A stretch of 64,000 nt of DNA from SZUA-36 sp963727635 (GTDB lineage: Bacteria > Pseudomonadota > Gammaproteobacteria > Xanthomonadales > SZUA-36). A program made the position numbers and the translations under genes. Each line of letters opens with the position of its first letter. Position 1 is the first letter of the stretch. Of the stretch, positions 18,688 to 27,817 are shown in pieces. The notes below the pieces were generated by a model that did no database searches, had not been told where the DNA came from, and worked only from the letters and a program-made list of their open reading frames with translations. The stretch is from assembly GCA_963727635.1 (NCBI GenBank), contig CAVSHP010000021.1, positions 62,001-126,000 on the forward strand, in the 5' to 3' direction.

Positions 18688-20136
18688 CTATCCCAGCATT
18701 GCCGCGACATGTTGAAACCACTCCACGATGGGTTTCGGGATATAAAGCCCGGCCATCAGCACCAGCGACAGGTGCAGGATCATCGGAAAATACGAAGCTT
18801 CCACCGGACCCAGTCCACCGGTCGGCTTGCCAAAGGCCATCTTGCCCATTTTGCCCAGCAGGGCGCCCAGTGCAAGCAATAATCCGAAAGTCAGTGGCAG
18901 GGCCAGCCAGGGGCTGTTGGCAAATGTCGAGGTCACGACCAGGAACTCGCTCATGAACACACCCATCGGCGGCAAGCCGGCGATGGCGACCACACCCAGC
19001 ACAAGACCCCAGCCGAGTACCGGGTGACTGACGGTCAGACCGCGGATGTCGTCAATATTCTGCGACTTCTTCACCTGCGCAATCTGGCCGACCGAAAAGA
19101 AAATGGCTGATTTTGTCAGGCTGTGCATCGTCATGTGCAACAGCCCGGCGAAATTGGCCAGTGGTCCGCCGAGACCGAAGGCAAAGGTAATGATGCCCAT
19201 GTGTTCAATCGAGGAATAGGCAAACAGCCGCTTGATGTCCCGCCGCGGGTAGAGCATGAAGGCCGCAAATATCAACGAGGTCAGACCCATCGCGATCATC
19301 ATGGGCCCCGGCGCAATGGCCGCTCCATTGGCGACCATCAACAACTTGAAACGCAATATGGCGTACAGGGCGACGTTCAGCAGTAAACCGGACAACACGG
19401 CGGATATGGGTGTCGGGCCTTCGGCGTGGGCATCGGGAAGCCAGGCGTGCACCGGCACCAGGCCGACCTTCGTGCCATATCCCAGCAGCAGGAAGACAAA
19501 CGCAATATTGATCAGCGCCGGATCGACGGCACTCACGTGTTCGATCAGGATGGTCCAGGTCATGGCATCCAGACCCTGGCCGATGACGGGTACTGCCGCG
19601 ACGTAGAACAGAATGGTGCCGAACAGCGCCAGGGCGATACCCACGCTCCCCAGTATGAAATATTTCCAGGCCGCCTCGAGCGCCTCGGGTGTCCGGTAGA
19701 TTCCGACCATCAACACCGTGGTCAGGGTTGCAATTTCGACCGCCACCCACATCAGGCCGACATTGTTGGATACCAGCGCCAGGTTCATGGCAAACATCAT
19801 GATCTGGTAAGTGGCGTGGTAAAACCTGACATAGGTGCTGTTCAGCTTGCCGGTATCCAGTTCGTGGGCGATATAGCTGGCGCTGAAAATACTGGTGGTG
19901 AACCCGACCAGGGTGTTGAGGATGACAAACACGATGCTCAGGTCATCGACGAACAGCAGTACCCCCGCTGCAGGCCGCTCGAGCACCATTGACACCGCAA
20001 ACACCAGCGTCAGGAAACACGCAAGGACGTTCAGTCTCGAGGTGATTTTATAACCCGGCAGCGCGGCGAGGCCGACCGCCGCAATCAGCGGCAGCACCAG
20101 CACTGCAATCAGGCTGTTAAAAGGCAGCAGGTTCAT
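18688..20136 (-). CDS. hyfF: HyfF/NuoN-like antiporter subunit
   Basis: 482-aa polytopic membrane protein of the proton-translocating NADH dehydrogenase/Mrp antiporter family. It shows the conserved central block WVAVEIATLTTVLMVGIY, then GTKVGLVPVHAWLPDAHAEG and later SIEHMGIITFAFGLGG and LTKSAIFFSVG, with lysines and glutamates in membrane helices as expected for a proton path. ATGA overlap with hyfE upstream indicates translational coupling. Length fits HyfF. Confidence 0.87.
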   Translation of the reverse strand: MNLLPFNSLIAVLVLPLIAAVGLAALPGYKITSRLNVLACFLTLVFAVSMVLERPAAGVLLFVDDLSIVFVILNTLVGFTTSIFSASYIAHELDTGKLNSTYVRFYHATYQIMMFAMNLALVSNNVGLMWVAVEIATLTTVLMVGIYRTPEALEAAWKYFILGSVGIALALFGTILFYVAAVPVIGQGLDAMTWTILIEHVSAVDPALINIAFVFLLLGYGTKVGLVPVHAWLPDAHAEGPTPISAVLSGLLLNVALYAILRFKLLMVANGAAIAPGPMMIAMGLTSLIFAAFMLYPRRDIKRLFAYSSIEHMGIITFAFGLGGPLANFAGLLHMTMHSLTKSAIFFSVGQIAQVKKSQNIDDIRGLTVSHPVLGWGLVLGVVAIAGLPPMGVFMSEFLVVTSTFANSPWLALPLTFGLLLALGALLGKMGKMAFGKPTGGLGPVEASYFPMILHLSLVLMAGLYIPKPIVEWFQHVAAMLG

Positions 20137-20801
20137 TTCCGTTCACCACGGAAACTGTCGAGCACATGCACATCGACCGTATCGAAGCGTTCACGTATGC
20201 GGAACAGGAAAATACCGATGACCATGAAGGCGATCAGCACCGAGAACGCCACGCTGATCTCCACCACCAGCGGCATGCCCTTGGCGCCTGCCGCGGCGAG
20301 GATGAGACCGTTTTCGATCGACATCAGGCCGACCACCTGGCCGACCGCGTTGCGCCTTGTGACCATCATCAACAGCCCCAGCAACAGGATGGACAGGGAG
20401 AAGGCGAGATCCTGCCGGGCCAGCGGGTCGACGGCATCGGTCACCGGCAGCATCAATGCCATCGACAGGGCCACCAGGCCGATCCCGACCAGCATGGTCG
20501 TGCCGATGCCAACGGTCGTCTCAACCGTCCGGTGGATGCCGAGACGCTGAACGATGCGGTGCAGCGCGGTGGGAATGATAATAGCCTTCAGACCCAGCGC
20601 GATCGCGGCGGTGATATACAGGTGGGGCGAATGGTTGACATAGGCTTCCCAGGCAACCGACAGCGACAAAACGAAGGCGTGCAGTGCAAATGTATTCAGC
20701 AGACCGTACATGCGGTCCTGGTACAACAGCATGAAACTGACCAGCAGCATGCCGCCGGCGAACATATGTGCAACGTCATAGCTGAATGTTTCGGCGATCA
20801 T
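20133..20801 (-). CDS. hyfE: HyfE-like membrane subunit
   Basis: 222 aa, about six to seven hydrophobic helices. It corresponds to HyfE, which resembles NuoK in its second half (QVVGLMSIENGLILAAAGAKG matches the SxENGL region of NuoK). It overlaps hyfC by ATGA at its start and hyfF by ATGA at its end. Together with HyfF, HyfB and HyfC it builds the membrane arm. Confidence 0.85.
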   Translation of the reverse strand: MIAETFSYDVAHMFAGGMLLVSFMLLYQDRMYGLLNTFALHAFVLSLSVAWEAYVNHSPHLYITAAIALGLKAIIIPTALHRIVQRLGIHRTVETTVGIGTTMLVGIGLVALSMALMLPVTDAVDPLARQDLAFSLSILLLGLLMMVTRRNAVGQVVGLMSIENGLILAAAGAKGMPLVVEISVAFSVLIAFMVIGIFLFRIRERFDTVDVHVLDSFRGERK

Positions 20802-21754
20802 AGGCTTCTTGTCACAAACATCAGTAGCACGGCCAGCAGGGCCATCATCAAAGCCGTGCCGATAAATTGCGGCACCCGGAACACGCGCATCTTGGCGATG
20901 GAGGTTTCAAACATGGCCAGCAGACAACCGCTCACCAGCAGTTTGCCGACATAGAAAACAAAACCCGTGAGCAGGTCCAGCGGCGCGGCATCGGCATCGG
21001 CAAGACCCCAGGGGAAGAAAATACTGGATATCAACGAGACGTATAAGAGCAGGTTAAGCGACGCCGCCGTCTCCAGCACGGCCAGGTGACGGCCGGAATA
21101 TTCGAGAATCATGGCCTCGTGCACCATCGTCAGTTCGAGGTGGGTCGACGGGTTATCCACCGGTATGCGTGAATTCTCTGCGATGGCGACGATGATCAAC
21201 GCCACCAGCGCCAGGCCGAGTGAAACCCTGAGCCCGACCTCAGGCGATAACATGAAGGTGGATACTGTCGATAACTGTGTCGAACCCGCAATCATGGCGA
21301 CGGTGAATACCACCATGATCAGGGCGGGTTCCGCCAGCGAGGCGATCATGACCTCCCGGCTCGAGCCGAGACCACCAAAGCTGGTGCCGACATCCAGACC
21401 CGCCAGGACCAGGAAAAACCGCGCACTGCCCAGCAGCGCAACGATCACGATCAGGTCGGCGGCCCAGCTGAAGATCAGGCCGGTGGCAAAAGTCGGGACC
21501 AGCGAGGCCGCCACCCAGGTCACGGCAAAGATCAGGTAAGGGGCGGCCCGGAACAGCCAGGAGGCGTTGTCCGCCAGCACCACTTCCTTGCGCACCAGTC
21601 GCAGCAGGTCCCGGTACGGCTGGAAAATCGATGCGCCGCGGCGGCGCAGCAGGCGCGCCTTGAACCTGCGCACCAGGCCGGTCAGCAGGGGCGCCATCAG
21701 CAGTACCGCCAGCATTTGCAAACCCTGGATGAAGAGCGCGTACATCATCGCCAT
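20798..21754 (-). CDS. hyfC: HyfC/NuoH-like membrane anchor subunit
   Basis: 318 aa, NuoH/EchB family. Typical are SIFQPYRDLLRLVRKEVV in the N-terminal loop and the conserved ENSRIPVDNPSTHLELTMVH segment near residue 195, followed by EAMILEYSGRHLAVLE. This subunit links the iron-sulfur/large-subunit module to the antiporter arm. The start overlaps the end of hyfB by 10 bp. Confidence 0.88.
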   Translation of the reverse strand: MAMMYALFIQGLQMLAVLLMAPLLTGLVRRFKARLLRRRGASIFQPYRDLLRLVRKEVVLADNASWLFRAAPYLIFAVTWVAASLVPTFATGLIFSWAADLIVIVALLGSARFFLVLAGLDVGTSFGGLGSSREVMIASLAEPALIMVVFTVAMIAGSTQLSTVSTFMLSPEVGLRVSLGLALVALIIVAIAENSRIPVDNPSTHLELTMVHEAMILEYSGRHLAVLETAASLNLLLYVSLISSIFFPWGLADADAAPLDLLTGFVFYVGKLLVSGCLLAMFETSIAKMRVFRVPQFIGTALMMALLAVLLMFVTRSL

Positions 21755-23760
21755 AGCGCCACGACCATCAGCAGGAATACCAGCGATACGAGCACCAGCG
21801 TGAGGTACTTCCTGATTGTCAGAAACTGGGTCTGATTAAGCCGCGTGGCGGTGGCGGCCACCATGCCTTCAATCGGCGCAAAGATTTTTTCCCAGATCAG
21901 GTCACGCATCTGCAGCTTCATACGGGCCGGCCTGGTGCTGCCCTGGGGCGGGATGGTAATCTCTTCACGAACCTGGAACAGGCTCGAGCCGAATACGCGC
22001 CGGATGGGTTGGGCAAAACTGCCTGCCGTGTACTGGGTGTTGGTCGACGCATCGGGGTAACCGCAGTCCCAGGCCGGTGCGCGGCGGGTTTTGCGTGACG
22101 CAATGCGGTGGATGACAAAGGCCGAAAGCGAAGCCGAGGTGACGATGAACAACATCACCAGCAGGCCGTTGTAGGAACTCAGCGACTGCCTGATGGGCAC
22201 GATGGTCAGCCACGCCTCACCCGATTGCACCGGCATGCTGCCATCGACCAGCAAACGCGTCAGCGGTGCAAGCGCGTCGATCACCTGGCCGGGGAATATA
22301 CCCGCCAACAGGCACAGCAGGACGAGAATTCCCATCGCAGCGAGCGACATGCGGTCCACCTCGTTTGCCGCACGCGCGCTCTCTGACCGCGCCCGGCCCA
22401 GGAAGGTAATTCCGTAGGCCTTGGCAAAACACGCGGCCGCCAGCGCAGCGGACAAAGCGAGCAAAGCGCCAACGGCCGGGATCAGCAATCTCAGGCTCCA
22501 TTGCGGCAGCTCGGTGCTGACCAGGATGGCCTGAAAGGTGAGCCATTCGGAAACAAAACCATTTAGCGGCGGTAGTGCGGATATCGCCACGGAACCGACC
22601 AGGAAGGCAAAGGCCGTGAGCGGCATGCGGTGGATCAGGCCGCCGAGATGCTCCATGTCCCGTTCGCCGGTAGCGGTCAAAACCGCGCCGGCGCCAAAAA
22701 ACAACAGGCTCTTGAACAGGGAGTGATTCAGGACGTGGAACAGGGCCGCGGTCATCGCCAGCGCGGCGAGCGCCGTCAGGCCGTTGGCCTCGAAACCCAG
22801 CGCAAGACCGAGGCCGATAAAAATAATACCGATATTTTCCACCGTGTGATAGGCCAGCAGGCGTTTCAGGTCGTGTTGCATAAGTGCATACAGCACACCT
22901 ATCACGGCGGTCAGGCCACCGATGACCAGCACCACCGCGCTCCACCACCATGCCGGCGGACCGAGCAGATCAAAGGCGATGCGGATAAAGCCATAGACCG
23001 CGACCTTGGTCATGACACCACTCATCAGGGCCGAGACGTGACTGGGTGCGGCGGGGTGGGCGAGTGGCAGCCAGACGTGCAAAGGCACGATACCCGCCTT
23101 GGAGCCTGCGCCCAGCAGGGCGAGACCCAGTACGGCGCCGGCCAGACCCGGCGAAAATTCATGCGAGCGCATCATGGCAAAGCCAAAGCCACCTTCCGGA
23201 CCCGCCATCAGGCCGAACGCCAGCAACAATGAAAGGGTGCCGAACCCGGCCATCAGCAGGTAAACGTAACCGGCGCCCAGGTTGCCGCTTTGCCGGTGGT
23301 GCGATAAAACCAACGCCCAGGACGTCAGTGACATGAACTCCCAGCTGAGCAGAAAGGTAAAAGCATCGTCGGCCAGCACCACCAGGTTCATACCCAAGAG
23401 AAACATGACAAAAAACGGCAGAATGCGTTCCGGCGACTCTTCATGCCGGCCATAACCCATACCGTACAGGCTGGCGGTGGCGCCGCCAAGATTGACGACC
23501 ACGAGGAAAAATGCCGCCAGGGAATCCAGCCGGAAATGGGCGCCAAGCCACGGCAGACCGAGCGGTAACTGGAAGACTTCGGTTGCCTGGGGATTACTTA
23601 AAAGCTGTATCAGCACCGCCGCGAGCGCCGTGGTGCTGGCAATTAAACTCGTAAGGTATACCAGTTGTGACGCAAATGAATAACGCCGGCACAAAATGGC
23701 GACCGGCATCAGCGCCAGCAATACGCCGAGGCATCCAAATAACAACAGCAGGGCGGTCAT
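21745..23760 (-). CDS. hyfB: HyfB/NuoL-like antiporter subunit
   Basis: 671 aa, the largest antiporter-like subunit. Blocks such as SWEFMSLTSWALVLSHHRQS, LGAGSKAGIVPLHVWLPLAH and HTVENIGIIFIGLGLALG are characteristic of HyfB/HycC. The C-terminus carries a cytoplasmic stretch (IASRKTRRAPAWDCGYPDAS, then QYTAGSFAQPIRRVFG) as in HycC/HyfB. First structural gene of the operon, 69 bp after the XRE regulator. No HyfA/HyfH ferredoxin-like subunit, HyfD-like extra antiporter or hydrogenase maturation gene is nearby. Confidence 0.87.
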   Translation of the reverse strand: MTALLLLFGCLGVLLALMPVAILCRRYSFASQLVYLTSLIASTTALAAVLIQLLSNPQATEVFQLPLGLPWLGAHFRLDSLAAFFLVVVNLGGATASLYGMGYGRHEESPERILPFFVMFLLGMNLVVLADDAFTFLLSWEFMSLTSWALVLSHHRQSGNLGAGYVYLLMAGFGTLSLLLAFGLMAGPEGGFGFAMMRSHEFSPGLAGAVLGLALLGAGSKAGIVPLHVWLPLAHPAAPSHVSALMSGVMTKVAVYGFIRIAFDLLGPPAWWWSAVVLVIGGLTAVIGVLYALMQHDLKRLLAYHTVENIGIIFIGLGLALGFEANGLTALAALAMTAALFHVLNHSLFKSLLFFGAGAVLTATGERDMEHLGGLIHRMPLTAFAFLVGSVAISALPPLNGFVSEWLTFQAILVSTELPQWSLRLLIPAVGALLALSAALAAACFAKAYGITFLGRARSESARAANEVDRMSLAAMGILVLLCLLAGIFPGQVIDALAPLTRLLVDGSMPVQSGEAWLTIVPIRQSLSSYNGLLVMLFIVTSASLSAFVIHRIASRKTRRAPAWDCGYPDASTNTQYTAGSFAQPIRRVFGSSLFQVREEITIPPQGSTRPARMKLQMRDLIWEKIFAPIEGMVAATATRLNQTQFLTIRKYLTLVLVSLVFLLMVVALWR

Positions 23761-23828
23761 GGCTGCTCAGCAGTCGGGGAACGGCGACTTCAAAAATTCG
23801 CCGGGAAGGTTGATGGCCAAAGTATTCC

Positions 23829-24074
23829 TCACGTCTTTAACCGCACCCCGCGGCCGCCCGCACCGCTGACAGCGTCGATTCTGATGACTTCGACACCGGC
23901 GTTTTCAAGTGCCTCGACCACCTTCATCAGGGAATCCACGTTACCCCTGACAACGTCGTCGCTGGCTTCCATGCGCTGAATGGTGGGAACCGACAGGCCC
24001 GAGATGTCCGCAAGTTGGCGCTGATTGATCCCCAGCAAGGCGCGCGCCGCTTTTAATTGAGCTCCGGTGATCAT
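23829..24074 (-). CDS. Small XRE-family HTH regulator
   Basis: 81 aa. Residues 5-45 form a Cro/CI-type helix-turn-helix (QLKAARALLGINQRQLADIS, then GLSVPTIQRME); the remainder (KVVEALENAGVEVIRID) is the short tail common in small XRE proteins. It lies directly upstream of and in line with the hyf-like genes, and its own promoter region contains an inverted repeat at 24108-24140, so autoregulation and control of the operon are plausible. Confidence 0.8.
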   Translation of the reverse strand: MITGAQLKAARALLGINQRQLADISGLSVPTIQRMEASDDVVRGNVDSLMKVVEALENAGVEVIRIDAVSGAGGRGVRLKT

Positions 24075-24107
24075 GTTTTAAACCTGATTGAGGGGTTCTA
24101 AAGCCTG

Positions 24108-24140
24108 AATATCAATATATTAAACATCATAATTGATATT
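24108..24140. promoter_or_regulatory. Candidate operator upstream of the XRE gene
   Basis: AATATCAAT (24108-24116) and ATTGATATT (24132-24140) are perfect 9-bp inverted arms 15 bp apart, located 34 bp upstream of the XRE start codon in an AT-rich stretch. The arrangement suits a dimeric XRE repressor; binding is inferred. Confidence 0.45.
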
Positions 24141-24210
24141 TTAGCAAAAAGAAATAATAACGCTGACCCCGCTGCTGTACCACTTAATCTGCGGGCGGTA
24201 CTGAGGTGGG

Positions 24211-24482
24211 GACACTGGGGCGGGTAGTTATTACCAGGACTCGCTAGTCACATCCATGTGTCGCTCGGACTCGGCTTCCTGCCTCGTACGGTCCTGGCAA
24301 TAACTACCCGCCCCAGTGTCTGGCAACCGCCGTGCAAATCTGTCAGAAACCATTGACCGATGATTACGCACAGCGGCGAGGGTGTGCAGTACCTTACTTC
24401 AGGACCGTACGAGACAGGAAGTCGAGTATCGAGCGCCCATGGATGGTTCACAGCGAGTCCTGAAGTAAGGTACTGCACACCC
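24211..24482 (+). repeat. Double-hairpin composite element, copy 1
   Basis: Two long hairpins joined by a ~60-bp conserved spacer. Hairpin A: arms 24211-24240 and 24291-24320 (30 bp, one mismatch), 50-nt head. Hairpin B: perfect 26-bp arms 24380-24405 and 24457-24482, 51-nt head. The two heads are homologous to each other in inverse orientation (shared CGTACGAG, CAGGAAG and CATGGATG blocks, both closed by GGAC/GTCC), whereas the stems are unrelated. A second copy lies inverted at 49429-49695. Frames that read through it give arginine/proline-rich peptides with no recognisable domain, and I do not regard them as genes. Confidence 0.8.
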
Positions 24483-24595
24483 TTGGCGCCCACACTGAAA
24501 TCGAAACAAAGTTCAATTGTGACTACCACCAGGCGAACTGGAATGGGGCTTTCACTTGAGCATGAGAAATTCAGATTACATGGACAGAAGTGCCC

Positions 24596-25486
24596 TTAAC
24601 CTGTTTCTGATTTGAGCAACACCCCGGCATCCTCGATTACACGGGTGTCTTCAACCAGGCGCTCCGGATCGGGTTGGCTCCTGACGATGTCGCGCAGGAG
24701 TCCGAGTGCTTCCTGCCTGCCTCCGGGCTGGAATTTCAGCAGTGCTTCAGCGAGATAGATTTTGCTCAGCAGGCTGTCCGGTGCGACCTGCAGGGACAGC
24801 CGCAGTTCGCTGATGGCGAGGTCCCGGTCGACCCAGCCCATGAAAATCGGGATCTTTGGCACCACCGCATTAAAATGACCCAGCAAGCGGTGCGCACCGC
24901 CATTCTCGACGCGATCATCCATCAGCACCATGACCTCGGCAAATTGACGGATCTTGCTGACCACACCCGTGAGTGCAGCTATCAGCCTGTTGCTGTATTG
25001 CGCCCACAGACCCCAGTTGGCCGAAGCCCAGAAGTAAAACTCGGCGACCGCTCCCCGGTCACCGGTAGCGTCAAAAACCGCAGCGGGTTCCATCTTGAAC
25101 AGGCTTTTGCTCAAGCCAAAATCACGTTGGATCTGTAAAACGCCCGTTTTGGCAAGTTCCCGCCCTTGCCGGAACAGTTCCAGGCGTTCGTCCCCTTCAT
25201 CAAGAACGAATTCGCCCTTGAAGTGAAACGCACGCAGCAATTTCCAGCGCGCGTCGAGATTTTCCGGGTCTGCATCCAGGGCGCGGGCATAGGCGTCGAT
25301 GGCAGCCTGGATGGGTTCAGCAGCAGCGCGGGAACCACGGTGTCCTTCGGCGCGTTGCGCCCAGGCCCGGTCACCCGCGGCAATCTCGTCTCCTGGTGTA
25401 GCCAGTGCCACTGCCGGGACCGCGATCAGCGCACAGGTAATACAGAAGACAAGCAGGGGCCAGGTGAAATGGCGGCAAGCCGTCAT
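24596..25486 (-). CDS. Secreted TatT-like (TRAP T-component) repeat protein
   Basis: 296 aa from the ATG at 25486, which begins a signal peptide (TWPLLVFCITCALIAVPAVA); an in-frame start 90 bp upstream would add a leader that hides it. The mature part is helical and TPR-like: DAYARALDADPENLDARWKL, FHFKGEFVLDEGD, ASANWGLWAQ, then NGGAHRLLGHFNAVVPKIPI and SLQVAPDSLLSKIYLAEAL. The middle (ANxGxWA followed by GGxHRxLG and a Pro-rich turn) resembles TatT, a periplasmic TPR trimer associated with TRAP transporters. No TRAP transporter gene is present here, so an orphan. Moderately sure of the family. Confidence 0.6.
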   Translation of the reverse strand: MTACRHFTWPLLVFCITCALIAVPAVALATPGDEIAAGDRAWAQRAEGHRGSRAAAEPIQAAIDAYARALDADPENLDARWKLLRAFHFKGEFVLDEGDERLELFRQGRELAKTGVLQIQRDFGLSKSLFKMEPAAVFDATGDRGAVAEFYFWASANWGLWAQYSNRLIAALTGVVSKIRQFAEVMVLMDDRVENGGAHRLLGHFNAVVPKIPIFMGWVDRDLAISELRLSLQVAPDSLLSKIYLAEALLKFQPGGRQEALGLLRDIVRSQPDPERLVEDTRVIEDAGVLLKSETG

Positions 25487-25710
25487 GCGTACCGTTCCGC
25501 CTGGGGTGATTCTGTAATGGTCTGCCGATTCCGCTTCATTTCCAATTACCGGGCCGCATTCTGCATAGATTCGCATGAAATCCTGATGTAGGTCAGTAAA
25601 AGTTTTTCAGCGAAGTTTATTGTACTTGGTGTCATTCATCACGCAGGACCGGTTCCCCGAAAATTTGCGAGAAACTGTTCAGGTCGACCCGTTCCTGGAG
25701 GAAAACCACC

Positions 25711-26715
25711 ATGTCATTCAATCTCAAGAATCGAAGCTTTCTCAAGTTGCTGGATTTTTCGAAACGCGATCTCACCTACATCCTCGACCTGGCCTGGGAG
25801 CTGAAACGCGCCAAGTATGCGGGTACCGAGGTGCAACGCTTGCGTGGCAAGAATATTGCGCTGATATTTGAAAAGGCTTCGACCCGGACGCGTTGTGCGT
25901 TCGAGGTGGCCGCCCACGACCAGGGCGCCAATGTCACCTATCTCGATCCGAGTGGCTCACACATCGGCAAAAAGGAGTCGGTTAAAGATACCGCCCGCGT
26001 GCTGGGTCGCATGTACGATGCCATCGAATACCGCGGTGCCGGGCAGAGAATCGTGCAGGAACTGTCGGATTATGCCGGCGTGCCGGTGTTCAATGGCCTG
26101 ACCGACGAATTTCACCCGACGCAGATGTGCGCGGACCTGATGACCATGCGTGAATTCATGCCGCAGCCCTGGCACGACTTCAAGTACGCCTATGTCGGTG
26201 ACGGCCGCTCCAACATGGGTCACTCGCTGATGATCGCCGGTTGCCTGATGGGCATGGATGTGCGGATTGCCTCCCCCAGGGAATTGTGGCCGGGCGCGGA
26301 ACTGCTGGAAGAGGCGCGTCGGCTGGAAAAGAAAAACAAGGGAAAACTGACCCTGACCGAGGACCCGTTTGAGGCGGTCAAGGGCGTGCAGTTCATCCAC
26401 ACCGATGTCTGGGTTTCCATGGGTGAACCAGCCGAAACCTGGGAGCAACGCATCCGTTTGCTCAAACCCTACCAGGTCAATGCCAGGCTGATGGCCGCCA
26501 GCGGTAATCCGAGGGTGCGTTTCATGCACTGTCTGCCCGCGTTCCACAACCTGGAGACCGAACTTGGCCGGCAGATTTTCGAAAAATTCGGTCTGGACGC
26601 CATGGAGGTCACCGAGGAAGTGTTCGAATCGGACGCCGGAATCCAGTTCGAGCAGGCCGAGAACCGCGTGCACTCGATCAAGGCGCTGCTGGTGGCAACG
26701 CTGGGCAGCCAATGA
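25711..26715 (+). CDS. argF: Ornithine carbamoyltransferase
   Basis: 334 aa. Carbamoyl-phosphate binding motif STRTRCAFEVAA, ornithine-side motif HCLPAFHN, and the conserved HPTQMCADLMT segment identify it. The enzyme makes citrulline from ornithine and carbamoyl phosphate (arginine synthesis) or runs in reverse in arginine catabolism. The N-terminus (FLKLLDFSKRDL) and length are of the E. coli ArgF/ArcB type. A strong GGAGG precedes the ATG at 25711. Carbamate kinase follows 22 bp later, which favours the catabolic (arcB) role, but no arginine deiminase gene is in the window. Confidence 0.93.
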   Translation: MSFNLKNRSFLKLLDFSKRDLTYILDLAWELKRAKYAGTEVQRLRGKNIALIFEKASTRTRCAFEVAAHDQGANVTYLDPSGSHIGKKESVKDTARVLGRMYDAIEYRGAGQRIVQELSDYAGVPVFNGLTDEFHPTQMCADLMTMREFMPQPWHDFKYAYVGDGRSNMGHSLMIAGCLMGMDVRIASPRELWPGAELLEEARRLEKKNKGKLTLTEDPFEAVKGVQFIHTDVWVSMGEPAETWEQRIRLLKPYQVNARLMAASGNPRVRFMHCLPAFHNLETELGRQIFEKFGLDAMEVTEEVFESDAGIQFEQAENRVHSIKALLVATLGSQ

Positions 26716-26737
26716 GCGAAAGGGCGAGGGGTGACCG

Positions 26738-27670
26738 ATGAGGGTGGTCGTGGCGCTGGGCGGCAACGCGTTATTGCGGCGCGGCCAGGCACTGAACGCC
26801 GAAAACCAGCGTGAAAACATCCGTGTCGCCGTCAGGCAACTGGCTGAAATTCACCGGCACCACGAACTGGTCATCGCGCACGGTAATGGGCCGCAGGTGG
26901 GTCTGTTGGCGTTGATGGAAGCCGCCTATTCCGCCGTCGATCCCTACCCGCTTGATGTCCTCGGTGCGGAAACCGTCGGTATGATCGGCTACATGATTGA
27001 ACAGGAACTGGGCAACATCATTCCGCTCGAAGACCACATCGTCACGGTACTGACCCAGGTCCTGGTCGATCCCGCGGACCCGGCATTTCAAAATCCGACC
27101 AAGCCGGTGGGGCCGATCTATGACCGCCACGAAGCCGACAGGCTGCGTAGCGAGAAAGGCTGGTCCATGGCGCCTGACGGAGAGCACTTTCGCAGGGTTG
27201 TGCCGTCACCGCTGCCACAGCGGATCATAGAAATCAGTGCGATCCGCCTGCTGGTGGACAACGGTGTGGTGGTGATCTGCGCGGGCGGCGGGGGCATCCC
27301 AACGGCCTATGACGATGAACAGAAGCTCTACGGTGTGGAAGCCGTTATCGACAAGGATCTGGCCAGCGCCCTGCTGTCCATGGAACTGGATGCTGAAATG
27401 TTCGTGATGCTGACCGACGTGGCCAATGTTTATACTGATTTTGGAACCCCTCGCCAACGCGCGATCAGGGCTGCAAATCCGGCTGCCCTGGAGCAACTGG
27501 ATTTTGCCGATGGTTCCATGGGTCCGAAAATCCGCGGCGCCTGCGAATTTGCCGGCAAAACCGGACAAAGGAGCGTCATTGGTCAGCTTGCGGACCTGGT
27601 GGATATCATGAAAGGCCGGGCGGGGACGCTGGTTTCAAACCATATCGACGGGATTGTTTATGCCGATTGA
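26738..27670 (+). CDS. arcC: Carbamate kinase
   Basis: 310 aa. Amino-acid kinase fold: VVALGGNALLRRGQ at the N-terminus, IAHGNGPQVG, VICAGGGGIPTAY and a terminal SMGPKIRGACEFA, all typical of carbamate kinase. It interconverts carbamoyl phosphate plus ADP with ammonia, CO2 and ATP. Co-transcribed with the ornithine carbamoyltransferase gene, giving a citrulline-to-ATP route. RBS-like AGGGGTGA just upstream of ATG 26738. Confidence 0.93.
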   Translation: MRVVVALGGNALLRRGQALNAENQRENIRVAVRQLAEIHRHHELVIAHGNGPQVGLLALMEAAYSAVDPYPLDVLGAETVGMIGYMIEQELGNIIPLEDHIVTVLTQVLVDPADPAFQNPTKPVGPIYDRHEADRLRSEKGWSMAPDGEHFRRVVPSPLPQRIIEISAIRLLVDNGVVVICAGGGGIPTAYDDEQKLYGVEAVIDKDLASALLSMELDAEMFVMLTDVANVYTDFGTPRQRAIRAANPAALEQLDFADGSMGPKIRGACEFAGKTGQRSVIGQLADLVDIMKGRAGTLVSNHIDGIVYAD

Positions 27671-27817
27671 AGATTCTTACCCTAAGGCGGGAAGGTGCAA
27701 GATGTATAGTCTTTCGATCATCAAAATGAGACGCACCCGGACTGAAGTTTCCGCTACATCAGCCATTCCTAAATGGTTTAAAATACACGCGTTCGTAACC
27801 AATATCGGGGAGCTATC

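Noticed and set aside
24211..24482. Integron attC site or CRISPR repeats
   Set aside because: The GTTRRRY core of attC is not in place, no integrase is nearby, and there are no regularly spaced direct repeats with unique spacers.
24248..24599. Open frames reading through the first double-hairpin element on both strands
   Set aside because: They are by-products of the inverted repeats: similar frames appear on opposite strands and in the second copy, with no RBS, no domain and low-complexity composition.
25711..27670. Complete arginine deiminase operon
   Set aside because: Only ornithine carbamoyltransferase and carbamate kinase are present; neither arcA nor an arginine/ornithine antiporter is adjacent.
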